A program made the position numbers and the translations under genes. The notes below the pieces were generated by a model. It had not been told where the DNA came from, made no database searches, and worked only from the letters and a program-made list of their open reading frames with translations. Below, piece by piece: positions 1 to 10,017 of a stretch of DNA of 64,000 bases. Numbering within the stretch: the stretch's first letter is position 1; each line of letters starts with the position of its first letter. The stretch comes from Simplicispira lacusdiani (GTDB taxonomy: Bacteria; Pseudomonadota; Gammaproteobacteria; Burkholderiales; Burkholderiaceae_C), in assembly GCF_003604195.1 (NCBI RefSeq), contig NZ_QXGR01000012.1:58759-122758 (forward strand), written 5' to 3'.

Positions 1-473
1 AGCATTTCGGCAAGGCCACGGGCGCCTGGCTGCACGACGCGGCCTGGGGGCGCGACGCGCGCCCCGTGGTGACCGAGAGCGAGCCCGTGAGCATGAGCCG
101 CGAGACCACCTTCGACCGCGACCTGCACGCTGTGCACGACCGCGCCGAACTGGGCGCCATCTTCACCGACCTGTGCCAGCGCGTGGCGCAGGACCTGCAG
201 CGCAAGGGCTACATGGGCCGCACCATCGGCATCAAGCTGCGCTACGACGACTTCCGCGCCGTGACGCGCGACCAGACGATTGCCGAGCCCACGCACGACG
301 CCGCCACCATCCGCCGCGTGGCCGGCCTGTGTCTCAAGCGCGTGCCGCTGGACCGGCGCCTGCGTCTGCTGGGGGTGCGGGTGGGGGGGCTGTCGCGCCC
401 CGACGACGGCCCTGCGCCGTCGGCGGGCGAGGGCGCCCAGGGCATGACAGGGGTCAATGCCGAGTTGTTCTAG
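1..473 (+). CDS. dinB: DNA polymerase IV, C-terminal part (partial)
   Basis: The window opens inside this gene; the reading frame starts at base 3 and ends at the TAG at 471-473. The visible 156 residues match the C-terminal half of Y-family translesion polymerase IV: an FGK-x-x-G segment from the thumb, a VSRETTF-like 'SMSRETTF' linker, then the little-finger (palm-associated) domain with 'GYMGRTIGIKLRYDDFRAVTR'-type spacing. The catalytic palm lies outside the window. The family performs error-prone, damage-bypass synthesis. The C-terminus lacks an obvious beta-clamp pentapeptide, although the last residues (NAELF) are hydrophobic and could serve. The identification is by pattern only. Confidence 0.8.
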   Translation, partial: HFGKATGAWLHDAAWGRDARPVVTESEPVSMSRETTFDRDLHAVHDRAELGAIFTDLCQRVAQDLQRKGYMGRTIGIKLRYDDFRAVTRDQTIAEPTHDAATIRRVAGLCLKRVPLDRRLRLLGVRVGGLSRPDDGPAPSAGEGAQGMTGVNAELF

Positions 474-576
474 CTTTCGTTCCCCGGATTGACGATAGTC
501 AAGAGATAAATGTAACGCGTGGTTAATATATTTTTTCGATACTCCCAACCACCGTTACTTGTCAGGGTCTGAATCC

Positions 577-2145
577 ATGCCCATGCGTATCAATCTGCCA
601 GTCAGCAACAACGAATACGACTACCCTGGCGAAGAGCTCCTGATGTCGACCACCGACAACAAGGGCGTCATCACGCACTGCAATGCCGCGTTCATGCGGG
701 TCAGCGGCTACACCATGGATGAGCTCATGGGCCAGCCGCACAACCTGATCCGCCACCCCGATGTGCCGCCCGAGGCCTTCAAGGACCTGTGGTCCACCAT
801 CGGCCATGGACGCAGCTGGAGCGGCATCGTCAAGAACCGGCGCAAGAACGGCGACCACTACTGGGTGCGCGCCAACGTCACGCCCATCATGGTCAAGGGC
901 AAGCCCCAGGGCTACATGTCGGTGCGCGCCAAGCCCACGCGCGAGGAGGTGCGCGCGGCCGAGGGGCTCTACGCCAAGATCCGCCAGGAACGCGAGGCCG
1001 GCGTGCAGTCCTTCATCCTGCACGCGGGCCGCGTGCGCTACACGGGCTGGCGCGACTGGATCGGCAAGCTGCAGCGCACCAGCTTCACGCAGCGCCTGGC
1101 GGCCATGATGCTGCCGCTGCTGGCCGTGGCGCTGGCGCCAACGCTGATGGGCTGGAGCGGGCCGCTGGTGGCGGCCCTCCAGGCGGCGCTGATGCTGTCG
1201 GTGGGCGGTGTCATCCTGTGGCGTTTTCACCGCCGCATCACCTCGGCGCTGCACGATGCCAACCGCCTGGCGGGCGACATCGCCGGCTGCAACCTGGGCA
1301 CCAACGGCTGCAATGCCGATGGCCGCCACCCGATGGCCCTGCTGATCGACCGCCTGCACCAGATCCAGATCAACCTGCGCGCCGTGGTGGGGGATGCGCG
1401 TGGGGAAATCGGGGCCTTTGGCAGCATCTCCAACGAGATCGCCCAGGGCGCGCAGGACCTGTCGGCGCGCACCGAATCCCAGGCCAGCAGCCTGGAGGAA
1501 ACAGCGGCCTCGATGGAGGAACTCGCCAGCACCGTGCGGCAGTCGGCCGACGCCGCGCAGCAGGTGCTCAAGGAGAGCGAGCACAGCGCCGAGCTGGCCC
1601 AGCGCGGCGGCCAGGCCGTGGCGGAGGTCAGCGCCGTGGTGCAGGCGATCGAGCAATCGTCGCGCAAGATGGGCCAGATCATCGCCACCATCGAGGGCAT
1701 CGCATTCCAGACCAACATCCTGGCCTTGAACGCCGCCGTGGAGGCCGCCCGCGCGGGCGAGCAGGGCCGGGGCTTCGCCGTGGTGGCCAGCGAGGTGCGC
1801 GCGCTGGCGCAGCGCAGCGCGGCGGCGGCCGGCGAGATCCGGGGGCTGATCGGCGAATCGGGCGCGCACATCGAGCGCGGCGCGCAGCAGATGCAGTCGG
1901 CCGGCCAGACCATCGAGGAGGTGGTGCAGTCCGTGGCGCATGTGAACCAGCTCATGGGCCAGATCGGCGTGGCCGCGCGCGAGCAGTCGATCGGTATCTC
2001 GCAGGTGAACGAAGCGGTGAACGACCTCGACCGCGTGACGCAGCAGAACGCCGCGCTGGTGGAAGAGTCGGCCGCCTCGGCGCGGTCCATGAGCGACAAC
2101 GCCGGCGTGCTGGGCCGCACGCTCGACGTGTTCAAAATGCCCTGA
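577..2145 (+). CDS. Aer-like PAS methyl-accepting chemotaxis protein
   Basis: Energy-taxis receptor of the Aer type. The N-terminus (about residues 1-120) is a PAS domain very like that of Aer ('LMSTTD', 'GYTMDELMGQPH', 'IRHPDVPPEAFKD', 'VKNRRKNGDHYWVRAN'), which in Aer binds FAD. A hydrophobic double segment around residues 175-220 anchors it in the inner membrane. The rest is the cytoplasmic signalling helix bundle with the conserved hairpin tip (IAFQTNILALNAAVEAARAG) that contacts CheA and CheW. There is no periplasmic ligand domain. Two close ATGs (577 and 583) are possible starts; a TTG at 559 is less likely. The next gene is a close paralogue, so this is a tandem duplication. Specific ligand or cofactor is inferred, not shown. 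Confidence 0.88.
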   Translation: MPMRINLPVSNNEYDYPGEELLMSTTDNKGVITHCNAAFMRVSGYTMDELMGQPHNLIRHPDVPPEAFKDLWSTIGHGRSWSGIVKNRRKNGDHYWVRANVTPIMVKGKPQGYMSVRAKPTREEVRAAEGLYAKIRQEREAGVQSFILHAGRVRYTGWRDWIGKLQRTSFTQRLAAMMLPLLAVALAPTLMGWSGPLVAALQAALMLSVGGVILWRFHRRITSALHDANRLAGDIAGCNLGTNGCNADGRHPMALLIDRLHQIQINLRAVVGDARGEIGAFGSISNEIAQGAQDLSARTESQASSLEETAASMEELASTVRQSADAAQQVLKESEHSAELAQRGGQAVAEVSAVVQAIEQSSRKMGQIIATIEGIAFQTNILALNAAVEAARAGEQGRGFAVVASEVRALAQRSAAAAGEIRGLIGESGAHIERGAQQMQSAGQTIEEVVQSVAHVNQLMGQIGVAAREQSIGISQVNEAVNDLDRVTQQNAALVEESAASARSMSDNAGVLGRTLDVFKMP

Positions 2146-2330
2146 GGCCGCACGGCCGCCATGCCCCGCAGGACCGCGCGCGGGCGTGGGTGCGGGCTTC
2201 ATATAGCGTAAAACTATTGCCCTGGCTGTTTGGACAGGAATTCCCGAGGGGCCTGCAGGCCCCATGGTGTTGACATAAATTGTCACAAACAGCCCATCTA
2301 TCCTCCCATCACACTCTGAGACTTGGACCC

Positions 2331-3893
2331 ATGCGCGTCAATCTGCCCGTCACGAACACCGAATACGACTTCCCGGCCGATGAGCTGCTGATGTCCACCA
2401 CCGACACCCAGGGGGTCTTGACGCATTGCAACGCGCCCTTTGCCCGCGTGAGCGGCTACTCCATGGAAGAACTCATGGGCCAGCCGCACAGCATGATCCG
2501 CCACCCGGACATGCCCCCCGAGGCCTTCAAGGACATGTGGGCCTCCATCGGGCGTGGGCGCAGCTGGACGGGCTTCGTCAAGAACCGGCGCAAGAACGGT
2601 GACTTTTATTGGGTCCAGGCCCATGTCACGCCCATCATGCGGCAGGGCAAGCCGCAGGGCTACCTGTCGGTGCGCACCAAGCCCACGCGCGAGCAAATCC
2701 AGGCGGCCGAGGCCTTGTACGCGCGTGTCAAGCAAGAGCGCGAATCCGGGCGCCAGACCTTCGTGATCCACGCCGGCGGTGTGCGCAGCACCAGTGTGTG
2801 GGACAACTTGCGCAAGCGCTACCGCTCGGGGCCCACGCTGCGTCTCACGGCCATGCTGCTGCCGCTGATGCTGGTGTCCTTGCTGCCCGGCTGGATGGGC
2901 TGGAACGATGGCATGGCCGTGGCCTTGCAGACGCTGGCCTGGCTGGTGACGGCGGGCTTGGTGCTCGCGCGTTACCACTTCAGCATGACTTTGCCGATCC
3001 GCAGCCTGCGCCGCCTATTGAATGGCATGTCCAGCGGAGACCTGACGCACCGCGAGCCGCCCCTGCCGATGACCCATGTCCTGGGCAAGGTGATGGCACG
3101 GGTGCAGCGCCTGCAACTCAACATCCGCGCCGTGGTGGGGGACGCCATGGAGGAAATGGAGCGGTTCAGCTCGATTTCTTATGAGATCGCCCAGAGCGCG
3201 CAGAACCTGTCCGGGCGCGCCGAGTCCCAGGCCAGCAGCCTGGAGGAGTCCGCGGCCGCCATGGAGCAAATGGCCAGCACGGTGGAAAACTCCAACGAAG
3301 CGGCGCAAAAAGTGCTGCGCGAAAGCCAGCACAGCGCCGAATTGGCGCGCCAGGGGGGCGAGGCCGTGACGGATGTCGGTCAGGTGGTGCAGTCCATCGA
3401 GCAGTCCTCGCGCAAGATGGGGCAGATCATCTCGACCATCGAGGGCATCGCGTTCCAGACGAACATCCTGGCGCTCAATGCCGCCGTCGAGGCCGCCCGC
3501 GCGGGCGAGCAGGGCCGGGGCTTCGCCGTGGTGGCCAGCGAGGTGCGCAGCCTCGCGCAGCGCTCGTCCGAGGCGGCCAAGGAGATCCAGGCGCTCATCG
3601 GTGAATCGGCGACCAATATCGAACGCGGCGCGCGCCTGATGCAGTCGGCCAGCCAGACCATCGAGCAGGTGGTGGAGTCCGTGACGCATGTGAATGCGCT
3701 CATGGGGCAAATGGGGGTGGCGGCGCGCGAGCAGTCGGAGGGCATCTCCCAGGTCAACGAGGCGGTCAACCATCTCGACCGCGATACCCAGCAGAACGCC
3801 GCCCTGGCGGAGCAGTCGGCCGCCTCGGCCAGCGCCATGAGCGACAGCGCCGCCGTGCTGGGCCGCACGCTGGCGGTCTTCCGGTTGGACTGA
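2331..3893 (+). CDS. Aer-like PAS methyl-accepting chemotaxis protein (tandem paralogue)
   Basis: Same architecture as the gene before it: Aer-type PAS sensor at residues about 5-115, a membrane hairpin near 185-225, and the MCP signalling domain with the invariant tip sequence. The ATG at 2331 is chosen because the N-terminus then aligns with that of the upstream paralogue (MRVNLPV against MRINLPV); an upstream TTG at 2280 would add 17 unaligned residues. The two proteins are close in the PAS core and the signalling tip but differ in the membrane segment and the HAMP-like connector, as expected for duplicated receptors diverging in sensing. The gene ends only 19 bp before the convergent queF stop. 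Confidence 0.87.
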   Translation: MRVNLPVTNTEYDFPADELLMSTTDTQGVLTHCNAPFARVSGYSMEELMGQPHSMIRHPDMPPEAFKDMWASIGRGRSWTGFVKNRRKNGDFYWVQAHVTPIMRQGKPQGYLSVRTKPTREQIQAAEALYARVKQERESGRQTFVIHAGGVRSTSVWDNLRKRYRSGPTLRLTAMLLPLMLVSLLPGWMGWNDGMAVALQTLAWLVTAGLVLARYHFSMTLPIRSLRRLLNGMSSGDLTHREPPLPMTHVLGKVMARVQRLQLNIRAVVGDAMEEMERFSSISYEIAQSAQNLSGRAESQASSLEESAAAMEQMASTVENSNEAAQKVLRESQHSAELARQGGEAVTDVGQVVQSIEQSSRKMGQIISTIEGIAFQTNILALNAAVEAARAGEQGRGFAVVASEVRSLAQRSSEAAKEIQALIGESATNIERGARLMQSASQTIEQVVESVTHVNALMGQMGVAAREQSEGISQVNEAVNHLDRDTQQNAALAEQSAASASAMSDSAAVLGRTLAVFRLD

Positions 3894-3912
3894 CCCGGCC
3901 CGAGCGCCGAGC

Positions 3913-4758
3913 CTACTGCCGCGCCGTGCGGGTGTTGAGCGGCAGCTGCTGCGGGTGGCTGGTGCGCCAGGGGTTGATGTCCAGGCCGCCCCGGCGCGTG
4001 TAGCGCGCGTACACCTCCAGCTTGATGGGCTTGCAGCGCGTCCACAGGTCCATGAAGATGCGCTCGACGCACTGCTCGTGGAATTCGTTGTGGTCGCGGA
4101 AGCTCACGATGTACTGCAGCAGCCCTTCCTGGTCGATCTGCGGTCCGCTGTAGGCGATGCGCAGGCTGCCCCAGTCGGGCTGGCCGGTCACCAGGCAGTT
4201 GCTCTTGAGCAGGTGGCTCACCAGCACCTCGCTGACCGGCGCTTCGTCGAAATGCGCGCGCAGCAGTTCCGGCGCGGGCTGGTACTGGGTGCATTCGATG
4301 TCCAGGCGGTCGAGGCTCAGGCCGTCGAGCTCGTGCACCGGCTCGCGGTCGAACTGCTCGGGCAGGGTCAGCCGCACGCCCACGGTGCCCGGGTGCTCGG
4401 CGCCGCGCCATGCGGCTTCGCTGATGTCGGCGCGGATGCGCGCCTGCACGTCCTGCGCGCTGGCGAAGCGCGTGCTGTTGAAGCTGTTGAGGTAGAGCTT
4501 GAACGATTTGCTCTCGACGATGTTCGGCGTCTCGCAGGGCACGGTGATGTGCGCCAGCGCCACCTGCGGCTTGCCGCGCTCGTTGAGCCAGGACAGCTCG
4601 AACGCCGTCCACAGATCGGCGCCCAGGAAGGGCGGCGTGGCCTCGATGCCGATCTCGGCGCGCTTGGTGGCGCGCGGGATGGGGAACAGGAGCGAGGCGT
4701 CGTACCGGTCGGTGTAGGCGGAGGCCTTGCCCAGTTGGGACTGTTCGGGCTGGTTCAT
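3913..4758 (-). CDS. queF: NADPH-dependent 7-cyano-7-deazaguanine reductase
   Basis: QueF reduces preQ0 to preQ1 in queuosine biosynthesis. The 281-residue length and two-domain layout fit the long (unimodular, E. coli type) subfamily. Visible signatures are the QueF motif '[13 protein letters not shown]' at residues 81-93, the nucleophilic cysteine in '[12 protein letters not shown]' (C188) that forms the thioimide with preQ0, and D195. A second glutamate-rich segment ([12 protein letters not shown]) is also typical. The start ATG at 4758 gives a normal N-terminus ([11 protein letters not shown]...). It stands alone on the minus strand, convergent with the chemoreceptor. The leader is occupied by a dispersed repeat rather than a recognisable preQ1 riboswitch. 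Confidence 0.95.
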   Translation of the reverse strand: MNQPEQSQLGKASAYTDRYDASLLFPIPRATKRAEIGIEATPPFLGADLWTAFELSWLNERGKPQVALAHITVPCETPNIVESKSFKLYLNSFNSTRFASAQDVQARIRADISEAAWRGAEHPGTVGVRLTLPEQFDREPVHELDGLSLDRLDIECTQYQPAPELLRAHFDEAPVSEVLVSHLLKSNCLVTGQPDWGSLRIAYSGPQIDQEGLLQYIVSFRDHNEFHEQCVERIFMDLWTRCKPIKLEVYARYTRRGGLDINPWRTSHPQQLPLNTRTARQ

Positions 4759-4760
4759 GG

Positions 4761-4828
4761 TTTTGCTATCTAAAATATAGCTGCTGGCGCTTGATGGACG
4801 GGCGCCAGAGCCTTGTTTTATTCAAAAT
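4761..4828 (+). repeat. Dispersed Comamonadaceae-type intergenic repeat (copy A)
   Basis: About 65 bp containing a short AT hairpin (gctat...atagc), then ctggcgcttgatgga and a gcgccagag arm, ending near a ttcaaaa. The two gcgc arms are complementary, so the unit can fold into two stem-loops. Related copies lie at about 9665, 19453, 49504 and, inverted, 56608. It fills the gap between queF and the oxygenase gene and touches the latter's stop codon. Confidence 0.6.
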
Positions 4829-5507
4829 GCCGCTCGCGCATCCACTGCGTGGCCACCCATTTTTCGCCTGCCAGCACGGGCGCGCCGCCGTGCAGGGTGC
4901 GGGTGCTGGGGTGGGGCCGGTCGTAGCGGAAAAAGACCGCATTGCCCTGCCGGGGCGCCACTTCCAGACCGAGGTCGGGGAAGACGGTGCCGCCGCCCTG
5001 TCCGGGGGTGTTCAGGTACATCACCAGCGTGGCCAGGCGCTGGCCGCCGCGCTGCAGGATGCTGGGCGTGCCGGGCTCCGCCGGGTCGAAATAATCGTAG
5101 TGCGGTTCATACTGCGCGCCGGGCCGGTAGTGCAGCACCTGCAGGGGCTCGCAGTTCCCGGCGGGCCAGTGCAGCAGCCGCTCCAGGCGGGCCTCGATGG
5201 TGCGCAGCAGCGCGCTTTCGCCGCGCTCGAAGAACATGCCGTCGCTGGTGCGGTGCACATTGAGCTCCTCGCCGCCGGTACGCGTGTGCACGGTGAGCGA
5301 GCGCTCCATGCGCGGCTGCGCGGCCTCGATCAGCGCCGCGCATTCCTCGGGCGAGAGCAGGTTGCCCAGCAGCACGAGGCGCGGGTCGCGCAGCGACAGC
5401 AGCACCTCGACCTGGCGGTCGCCCGCGTCGATCTGCGTGGGCGCGTCCCGCAGCACGGGGCCGGGGCGGGGAAACGCGGTGGGGAAGGGGGGACTCTGGT
5501 CGGTCAT
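4818..5507 (-). CDS. 2OG-Fe(II) oxygenase, prolyl 4-hydroxylase type
   Basis: 229 residues resembling the catalytic domain of prolyl 4-hydroxylases (P4Hc). The jelly-roll iron site is complete: H136 and D138 in 'EPHYDYFDP', the distal H206 in '[10 protein letters not shown]', and K216 for binding the 2-oxoglutarate carboxylate. A '[23 protein letters not shown]' stretch before the second histidine is standard for the family. It probably hydroxylates a protein or small-molecule substrate in the cytoplasm; the bacterial substrate is not predictable here. No signal peptide is seen. It is transcribed toward queF, with the dispersed repeat at its 3' end. Confidence 0.85.
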   Translation of the reverse strand: MTDQSPPFPTAFPRPGPVLRDAPTQIDAGDRQVEVLLSLRDPRLVLLGNLLSPEECAALIEAAQPRMERSLTVHTRTGGEELNVHRTSDGMFFERGESALLRTIEARLERLLHWPAGNCEPLQVLHYRPGAQYEPHYDYFDPAEPGTPSILQRGGQRLATLVMYLNTPGQGGGTVFPDLGLEVAPRQGNAVFFRYDRPHPSTRTLHGGAPVLAGEKWVATQWMRERHFE

Positions 5508-5564
5508 GGCGGGGGCCTCGTCAGCCTGTCATTAGACCAAAGTCGCCCGGCAGTGCCGGCCTGG

Positions 5565-6341
5565 TCATCGCGCCTGGCGGCGGAACACCAGACGGTCCGG
5601 CCCCGAGACGGCGGGCGCGAAGGCGTAGCCCTCGGCATCGAAGTCTTCGAGCTGGCCGGGCGTGGTGGCGCGCCGCACGATGGCGTGGCGCGCCATCAGG
5701 CCGCGCGCGCGCTTGGCGTGGAAGCTCACGATCTTGTAACGACCGCTGCTCCAGTCCTCGAACACGCATTCGACCACGCGGGCACGCAGCACCTTGCGGT
5801 CCACCGACTTGAAGTATTCCTGCGACGCGAGGTTGAGCACCAGGGGGGCGGTCTCGCCCTGCAGGCGGGTGTTGAGGTGCTGGGCGATGCGTGGTCCCCA
5901 GAATTGGTAGAGCGTGCTGCCTGCCGGCGTGGCCAGGCGCGTGCCCATTTCCAACCGGTAGGGCTGCATCCAGTCGAGCGGGCGCAGCACGCCGTAGAGG
6001 CCGCTGAGGATGGCCAGGTGCTGCTGCGCCCAGCCGAGGTCGGCGCTATCGAGCGTGCGGGCATCGAGCCCTTCGTACACATCGCCGTTGAAGGCCAGCA
6101 GGGCCTGGCGCGCGTTGCGGGCGCTGCATTCGGGTGTCCAGGCCGCGTAGCGCGCCACGTTGAGCGCGGCCAGCGGGTCGCTGATCTTCATCAGCGATGC
6201 GATGTCCTGCGGCGACTTCTGGCGCAGCACCTCGATCAGTTGCGCCGACTGGGCACCGAACAACGGCGCGCTGTGCGCCAGGTTCGGGGGCAGGGGGGTG
6301 TCGTAGTCCAGGGACTTGGCGGGCGACAGCAGGATCAGCAT
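5565..6341 (-). CDS. yaaA: Peroxide stress protein YaaA (DUF328)
   Basis: 258 residues starting MLILLSPAKSLDY, the hallmark of the YaaA/DUF328 family. Other conserved blocks are 'FNGDVYEGLDA', 'LSGLYGVLRPLDWMQPYRLEMGT', 'LVLNLASQEYFKSVD' and 'VSFHAKRARGLMARH'. In E. coli the protein lowers intracellular free iron and protects DNA during peroxide stress, and its fold has a helix-hairpin-helix DNA-binding element. It lies downstream of rne on the same strand, separated from it by a strong terminator, so it probably has its own promoter. Confidence 0.93.
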   Translation of the reverse strand: MLILLSPAKSLDYDTPLPPNLAHSAPLFGAQSAQLIEVLRQKSPQDIASLMKISDPLAALNVARYAAWTPECSARNARQALLAFNGDVYEGLDARTLDSADLGWAQQHLAILSGLYGVLRPLDWMQPYRLEMGTRLATPAGSTLYQFWGPRIAQHLNTRLQGETAPLVLNLASQEYFKSVDRKVLRARVVECVFEDWSSGRYKIVSFHAKRARGLMARHAIVRRATTPGQLEDFDAEGYAFAPAVSGPDRLVFRRQAR

Positions 6342-6350
6342 GGGCGGGGG

Positions 6351-6382
6351 CTGAAAAAGGACTGGCCCCGGATGGGGCCAGT
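6351..6382 (-). terminator. Rho-independent terminator downstream of rne
   Basis: On the minus strand a perfect 9-bp stem (actggcccc / ggggccagt) with a 4-base loop is followed by a run of T (aaaaa at 6354-6358 on the plus strand). A second GC stem (gacgccc/gggcgtc) lies just before it at 6397-6413. Together they separate rne from yaaA. Confidence 0.8.
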
Positions 6383-6429
6383 GGACTTCGGACAGGGACG
6401 CCCCGTGGGCGTCTCCTGCACGGGCGGGG

Positions 6430-9400
6430 TCAGGCGTTGGGGGCCTGCTCGAAGGGCAGCTGCATGTCGCGCAGGTCGCGGCGGGTTTCCACCAGCACCA
6501 GCGGGCCGTCGTCGAGCACCACGGCGGGCGGGCGCTCGCGCGGCACGCGCACCGGGCGCGGCTCGGCGGCGATGGCGGCCTGCACGGCGGCCACCTTGCC
6601 GGCGTCCGATAGCACCCACTGCAGGCCGGAGCCCTGGGCGATCTGCTGCATTTCCTCGACCGGCAGCGCGTAGGGGCGCACCGCGGGCATGGCGCCGTTG
6701 CCGGTGTCCGCCGCTGCGGGAGCCGCCGCCACGGGGGCCGGGGTCGGGGGGGCTACGGCGGCAGGCGCGGCGGCCACGGGCTCGGCGCGCTCGGGCGCTG
6801 GCTCGGGGGTAGCCGGTGCCATGGCCGCCGGGGCCGCGGCGGGCGCGTTGAAGTAGCTGCGGCGCGGCGACTCCTGGGTGACCACGGGCTCGGCGGCGGC
6901 GCCTTCGAGGTTGAAGTCGAGCAGGGCGCCTTCGGCCGGGGCCTCCTGGCGCTGCTCGCTCCGCTCCTGGCGTTCGCCGCGTTCGCCACGCTGGCGGTCG
7001 CGGCCGTAACGGTCGCGCGAACGGCGCTCACGGCGCTCCTCGCCTTCGGCGGCGGGGGCGCCCGGGGCCGTTTCATTGCCGGTCAGGTCCAGGTCGGGTA
7101 GCGAGGCCAGGGGGGCCGTGTCGGCGAAGTCTGCGGCCTGGCCTTCCGGGGCGCGGGGCTGGCGCTCGCGGCCTTCGCCGCGCGGGCCGCGCTCACGCCG
7201 GCCGCCGCGCGGCGCGCGTTCGCCACGGGCTTCGTTGCGGGCTTCCACGGAGGCTTCGGTGCCGGCTTGCACCACCACGACGGCTTCCCCGGTCTGGGCC
7301 GTGCTTTGCAGGGGTTGTTGCTCGGCGGCCGGGCGGGCCTCGGCGCCGTCGCGGCGGCCCCGGCCGCCTTCGCGCCCTTCACGGTTCTCGCGCGGCGGGC
7401 GGTTTTCCGGGTTGCGCGCCTCGGCGGGGCGCTCGCCGCGCTCGCCACGGCGGCCTCGGCCTTCGCCGTTGCCGTTGCCTTCGCCACGGGGGGCGCTGCG
7501 TTCGCCATTGCGTTCGCCACGCTCACCACGCTCACCACGCTCACCGCGTTCGCCACGACGGCCTCGGCCTTCGCCGCTGCGTCCGTCGCGGCGCGGTTCG
7601 CGGGCCGGTGTTTCCGCCGTGGGTGCCGCGGCCGGGGCGGGCACGGCGGCAGGCGCCTCGCCCATGCCGAACAGGCTCTTGATCCAGCCGAAGAAGCCCT
7701 GCTCCTGGGGCGCAGCGGCCTGGGGAGCGGGCGTGGCCGGGCGAGCGGCCTGGGGCTGCGCGGCGGGCTTTTGCGGGCTGCGCGGCGCGCGGGCCGGCTC
7801 TTCGGCACGGACCGGTGCCTGGGGAGCGGGCGCGTCGGGCAGCACGCCCTTGATCACGGGCGTCTGCTTGTTGGTGGGCTCCTGCGAGCGGCGCGTGACG
7901 GAGGTCGGGTCCTCGAACTCCTCGGCGAGCTTGTAGCTGGCGTCCAGGTGGTCCAGGCGTGGGTCGTCGTGCTTGAGGCGTTCCAGGCGGTAGTTGGGGG
8001 TTTCCAGCGTCTTGTTGGGCACCATCAGCACGGCCACGCGCTGCTTGAGTTCGATCTTGGCGATCTCGGTGCGCTTCTCGTTGAGCAGGAAGGAGGCCAC
8101 TTCCACCGGCACCTGGCAGTGCACGGCGGCGGTGTTGTCCTTCATGGACTCTTCCTGGATGATGCGCAGGATCTGCAGCGCGGAGCTTTCCGTGTCGCGG
8201 ATGTGGCCGGCGCCGCCGCAGCGCGGGCAGGGGATGGACGAGCCTTCGCTCAGCGCGGGCTTGAGGCGCTGGCGGCTCATTTCCATGAGACCGAACTTGG
8301 AGATGGTGCCGAACTGCACGCGGGCGCGGTCCTGGCGCAGCGCGTCGCGCAGGCGGTTTTCCACTTCGCGGCGGTTCTTCGACTCTTCCATGTCGATGAA
8401 GTCGATCACGATCAGGCCGCCCAGGTCGCGCAGGCGCATCTGGCGCGCCACTTCGTCGGCGGCTTCCAGGTTGGTGCGGGTGGCGGTTTCCTCGATGTCG
8501 CCGCCCTTGATGGCGCGGGCCGAGTTCACGTCCACGGACACCAGTGCCTCGGTGTGGTCGATCACGATGGCGCCGCCGGACGGCAGGCTCACGGTGCGGG
8601 CGTAGGCGGATTCGATCTGGTGCTCGATCTGGAAGCGGCTGAACAGGGCCGCGTCGTCGCGGTAGCGCTTGACCTTGCCGGCATGCTCGGGCATGACGTG
8701 CGCCATGAACTGGTGCGCCTGCTCGTAGATGTCGTCGGTGTCGATAAGGATGTCACCGATGTCGTTGTTGAAGTAGTCGCGGATGGCGCGGATCACCAGG
8801 CTCGATTCCTGGTAGATCAGGAAAGCGCCCTTGCCGCCCTTGGCGGCGCCGTCGATGGCGTTCCAGAGCTTGAGCAGGTAGTTCAGGTCCCACTGCAGCT
8901 CGGGGGCGCTGCGGCCGATGCCGGCGGTGCGCGCGATGATGGACATGCCGTTGGGGTACTCCAACTGGTCCATCGCCTCCTTCAGCTCGGCGCGGTCCTC
9001 GCCCTCGATGCGGCGCGAGACACCGCCGCCGCGCGGGTTGTTGGGCATCAGCACCACGTAGCGGCCGGCCAGGCTGATGAAGGTGGTCAGGGCCGCGCCC
9101 TTGTTGCCGCGCTCTTCCTTCTCGACCTGGACCAGCAGCTCCTGGCCTTCCTTGATGACGTCGTTGATGCGCGCCTGGCTGGGCGAGACGCCGGGGGCGA
9201 AATACTGGCGCGCGATTTCCTTGAAGGGCAGGAAGCCGTGGCGGTCCTCGCCGTAGTCGACGAAGCAGGCCTCCAGCGAAGGCTCGACGCGGGTGACGAC
9301 CGCCTTGTAGATGTTGCCCTTGCGCTGCTCGCGCCCTTCGATCTCGATTTCGTAGTCGAGGAGCTTCTGTCCGTCGACGATGGCCAGGCGCCGTTCTTCG

Positions 9401-9432
9401 GCTTGCGTGGCGTTGATGAGCATCCGCTTCAT
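6430..9432 (-). CDS. rne: Ribonuclease E
   Basis: About 1000 residues. The first ~120 carry the S1 RNA-binding domain; the catalytic RNase E/G core follows, including '[18 protein letters not shown]' with metal-binding aspartates, '[17 protein letters not shown]' and the zinc-link 'CPRCGGAGH'. The C-terminal half is low-complexity, rich in GER/RRGE and A/P repeats, typical of the scaffold region that binds RNA and degradosome partners. The start is [10 protein letters not shown] at 9432, preceded by an aagga-type ribosome site; the upstream in-frame extension is not conserved sequence. It makes the main endonucleolytic cuts in mRNA decay and rRNA/tRNA processing at the inner membrane. A leader of several hundred bases upstream fits autoregulation known for rne. 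Confidence 0.95.
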   Translation of the reverse strand: MKRMLINATQAEERRLAIVDGQKLLDYEIEIEGREQRKGNIYKAVVTRVEPSLEACFVDYGEDRHGFLPFKEIARQYFAPGVSPSQARINDVIKEGQELLVQVEKEERGNKGAALTTFISLAGRYVVLMPNNPRGGGVSRRIEGEDRAELKEAMDQLEYPNGMSIIARTAGIGRSAPELQWDLNYLLKLWNAIDGAAKGGKGAFLIYQESSLVIRAIRDYFNNDIGDILIDTDDIYEQAHQFMAHVMPEHAGKVKRYRDDAALFSRFQIEHQIESAYARTVSLPSGGAIVIDHTEALVSVDVNSARAIKGGDIEETATRTNLEAADEVARQMRLRDLGGLIVIDFIDMEESKNRREVENRLRDALRQDRARVQFGTISKFGLMEMSRQRLKPALSEGSSIPCPRCGGAGHIRDTESSALQILRIIQEESMKDNTAAVHCQVPVEVASFLLNEKRTEIAKIELKQRVAVLMVPNKTLETPNYRLERLKHDDPRLDHLDASYKLAEEFEDPTSVTRRSQEPTNKQTPVIKGVLPDAPAPQAPVRAEEPARAPRSPQKPAAQPQAARPATPAPQAAAPQEQGFFGWIKSLFGMGEAPAAVPAPAAAPTAETPAREPRRDGRSGEGRGRRGERGERGERGERGERNGERSAPRGEGNGNGEGRGRRGERGERPAEARNPENRPPRENREGREGGRGRRDGAEARPAAEQQPLQSTAQTGEAVVVVQAGTEASVEARNEARGERAPRGGRRERGPRGEGRERQPRAPEGQAADFADTAPLASLPDLDLTGNETAPGAPAAEGEERRERRSRDRYGRDRQRGERGERQERSEQRQEAPAEGALLDFNLEGAAAEPVVTQESPRRSYFNAPAAAPAAMAPATPEPAPERAEPVAAAPAAVAPPTPAPVAAAPAAADTGNGAMPAVRPYALPVEEMQQIAQGSGLQWVLSDAGKVAAVQAAIAAEPRPVRVPRERPPAVVLDDGPLVLVETRRDLRDMQLPFEQAPNA
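7511..7555 (-). repeat. Five tandem 9-bp units inside rne
   Basis: Five consecutive 9-base units (variants of cgctcacca/cgttcgcca on the plus strand) encode repeated Gly-Glu-Arg triplets in the disordered RNA-binding part of RNase E. Such units can expand or contract by slippage without breaking the frame. Confidence 0.75.
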
Positions 9433-10017
9433 GATGCGATTCCTTCTTCTTGTACGCGGGAGGGCGGCGCGGCAACAGTCATGCCGCCGCGCTGCGGACC
9501 CGTGATCCAAACACAAACAGGCTCTGCTGGAGCCAACGATGCCTGGACTGACGCTCTGGAACGAAGGGAATTGCCGCTTATGCCAGCACGCCCCGCGCGG
9601 CTTTTCGCAGCGCGGGTGGTGGCGGGGGCGCGTGGATGGGGGCGAGCCTGGGGATGTGCAGATGCGCTATGAAATAAATAGCTTTCTGCGCAGGCGGGAT
9701 GGGCGCTGCCGTGCGATTCAATGCCCATGGCAGGGGCAGACGCCACCGCCAGAGGGATTGAAACATCATCACCAGTGCCAACATGTTCGCTTTGATCCGC
9801 TGGCAGCCGGGGCCCGGGTAGGGTCGCCTGCCAGATGGGGGTATTCCGTATCAGTGTTCCAATGAGTCAGCCACCCGTGCGGCGCGCAGGCCATGGCAGG
9901 CAACTGGCCTGTCATCTGCATGCACGACGCCCGCCGGCATCGACCTGCCTGCGCGCGGGGAAATGGCCGTGTGGACTAAACTCCAGACGAATCAACCACT
10001 TACAAAACACTGCGCAG
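9433..10017. other. Divergent intergenic region between rne and rluC
   Basis: 585 bp without a convincing gene. It should hold the promoter and long leader of rne on the minus strand and the rluC promoter on the plus strand. It also contains a degenerate copy of the dispersed repeat (about 9665-9723). The rluC ribosome site is weak, and I cannot place either transcription start from sequence alone. Confidence 0.5.
9665..9723 (+). repeat. Dispersed intergenic repeat (copy E, degenerate)
   Basis: gcgctatgaaataaatagc followed by ctgcgcagg...gggcgctg and ending near gattcaa resembles the other copies in layout (AT hairpin, then a gcgc arm pair), but the arms are more diverged. Confidence 0.4.

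Noticed and set aside
562..2286. Long open frame antisense to the first chemoreceptor
   Set aside because: Composition (H, R, A, L rich) is that of an antisense shadow in GC-rich DNA; the plus strand encodes a clear receptor.
4759..4830. preQ1 riboswitch upstream of queF
   Set aside because: The sequence belongs to the dispersed repeat family and recurs before unrelated genes.
7511..7555. CRISPR-like array
   Set aside because: 9-base units in frame inside rne with no spacers; a coding tandem repeat.
7267..9672. 801-codon open frame antisense to rne
   Set aside because: Low-complexity G/A/R-rich translation with no family pattern; it mirrors the GC-biased codons of rne.
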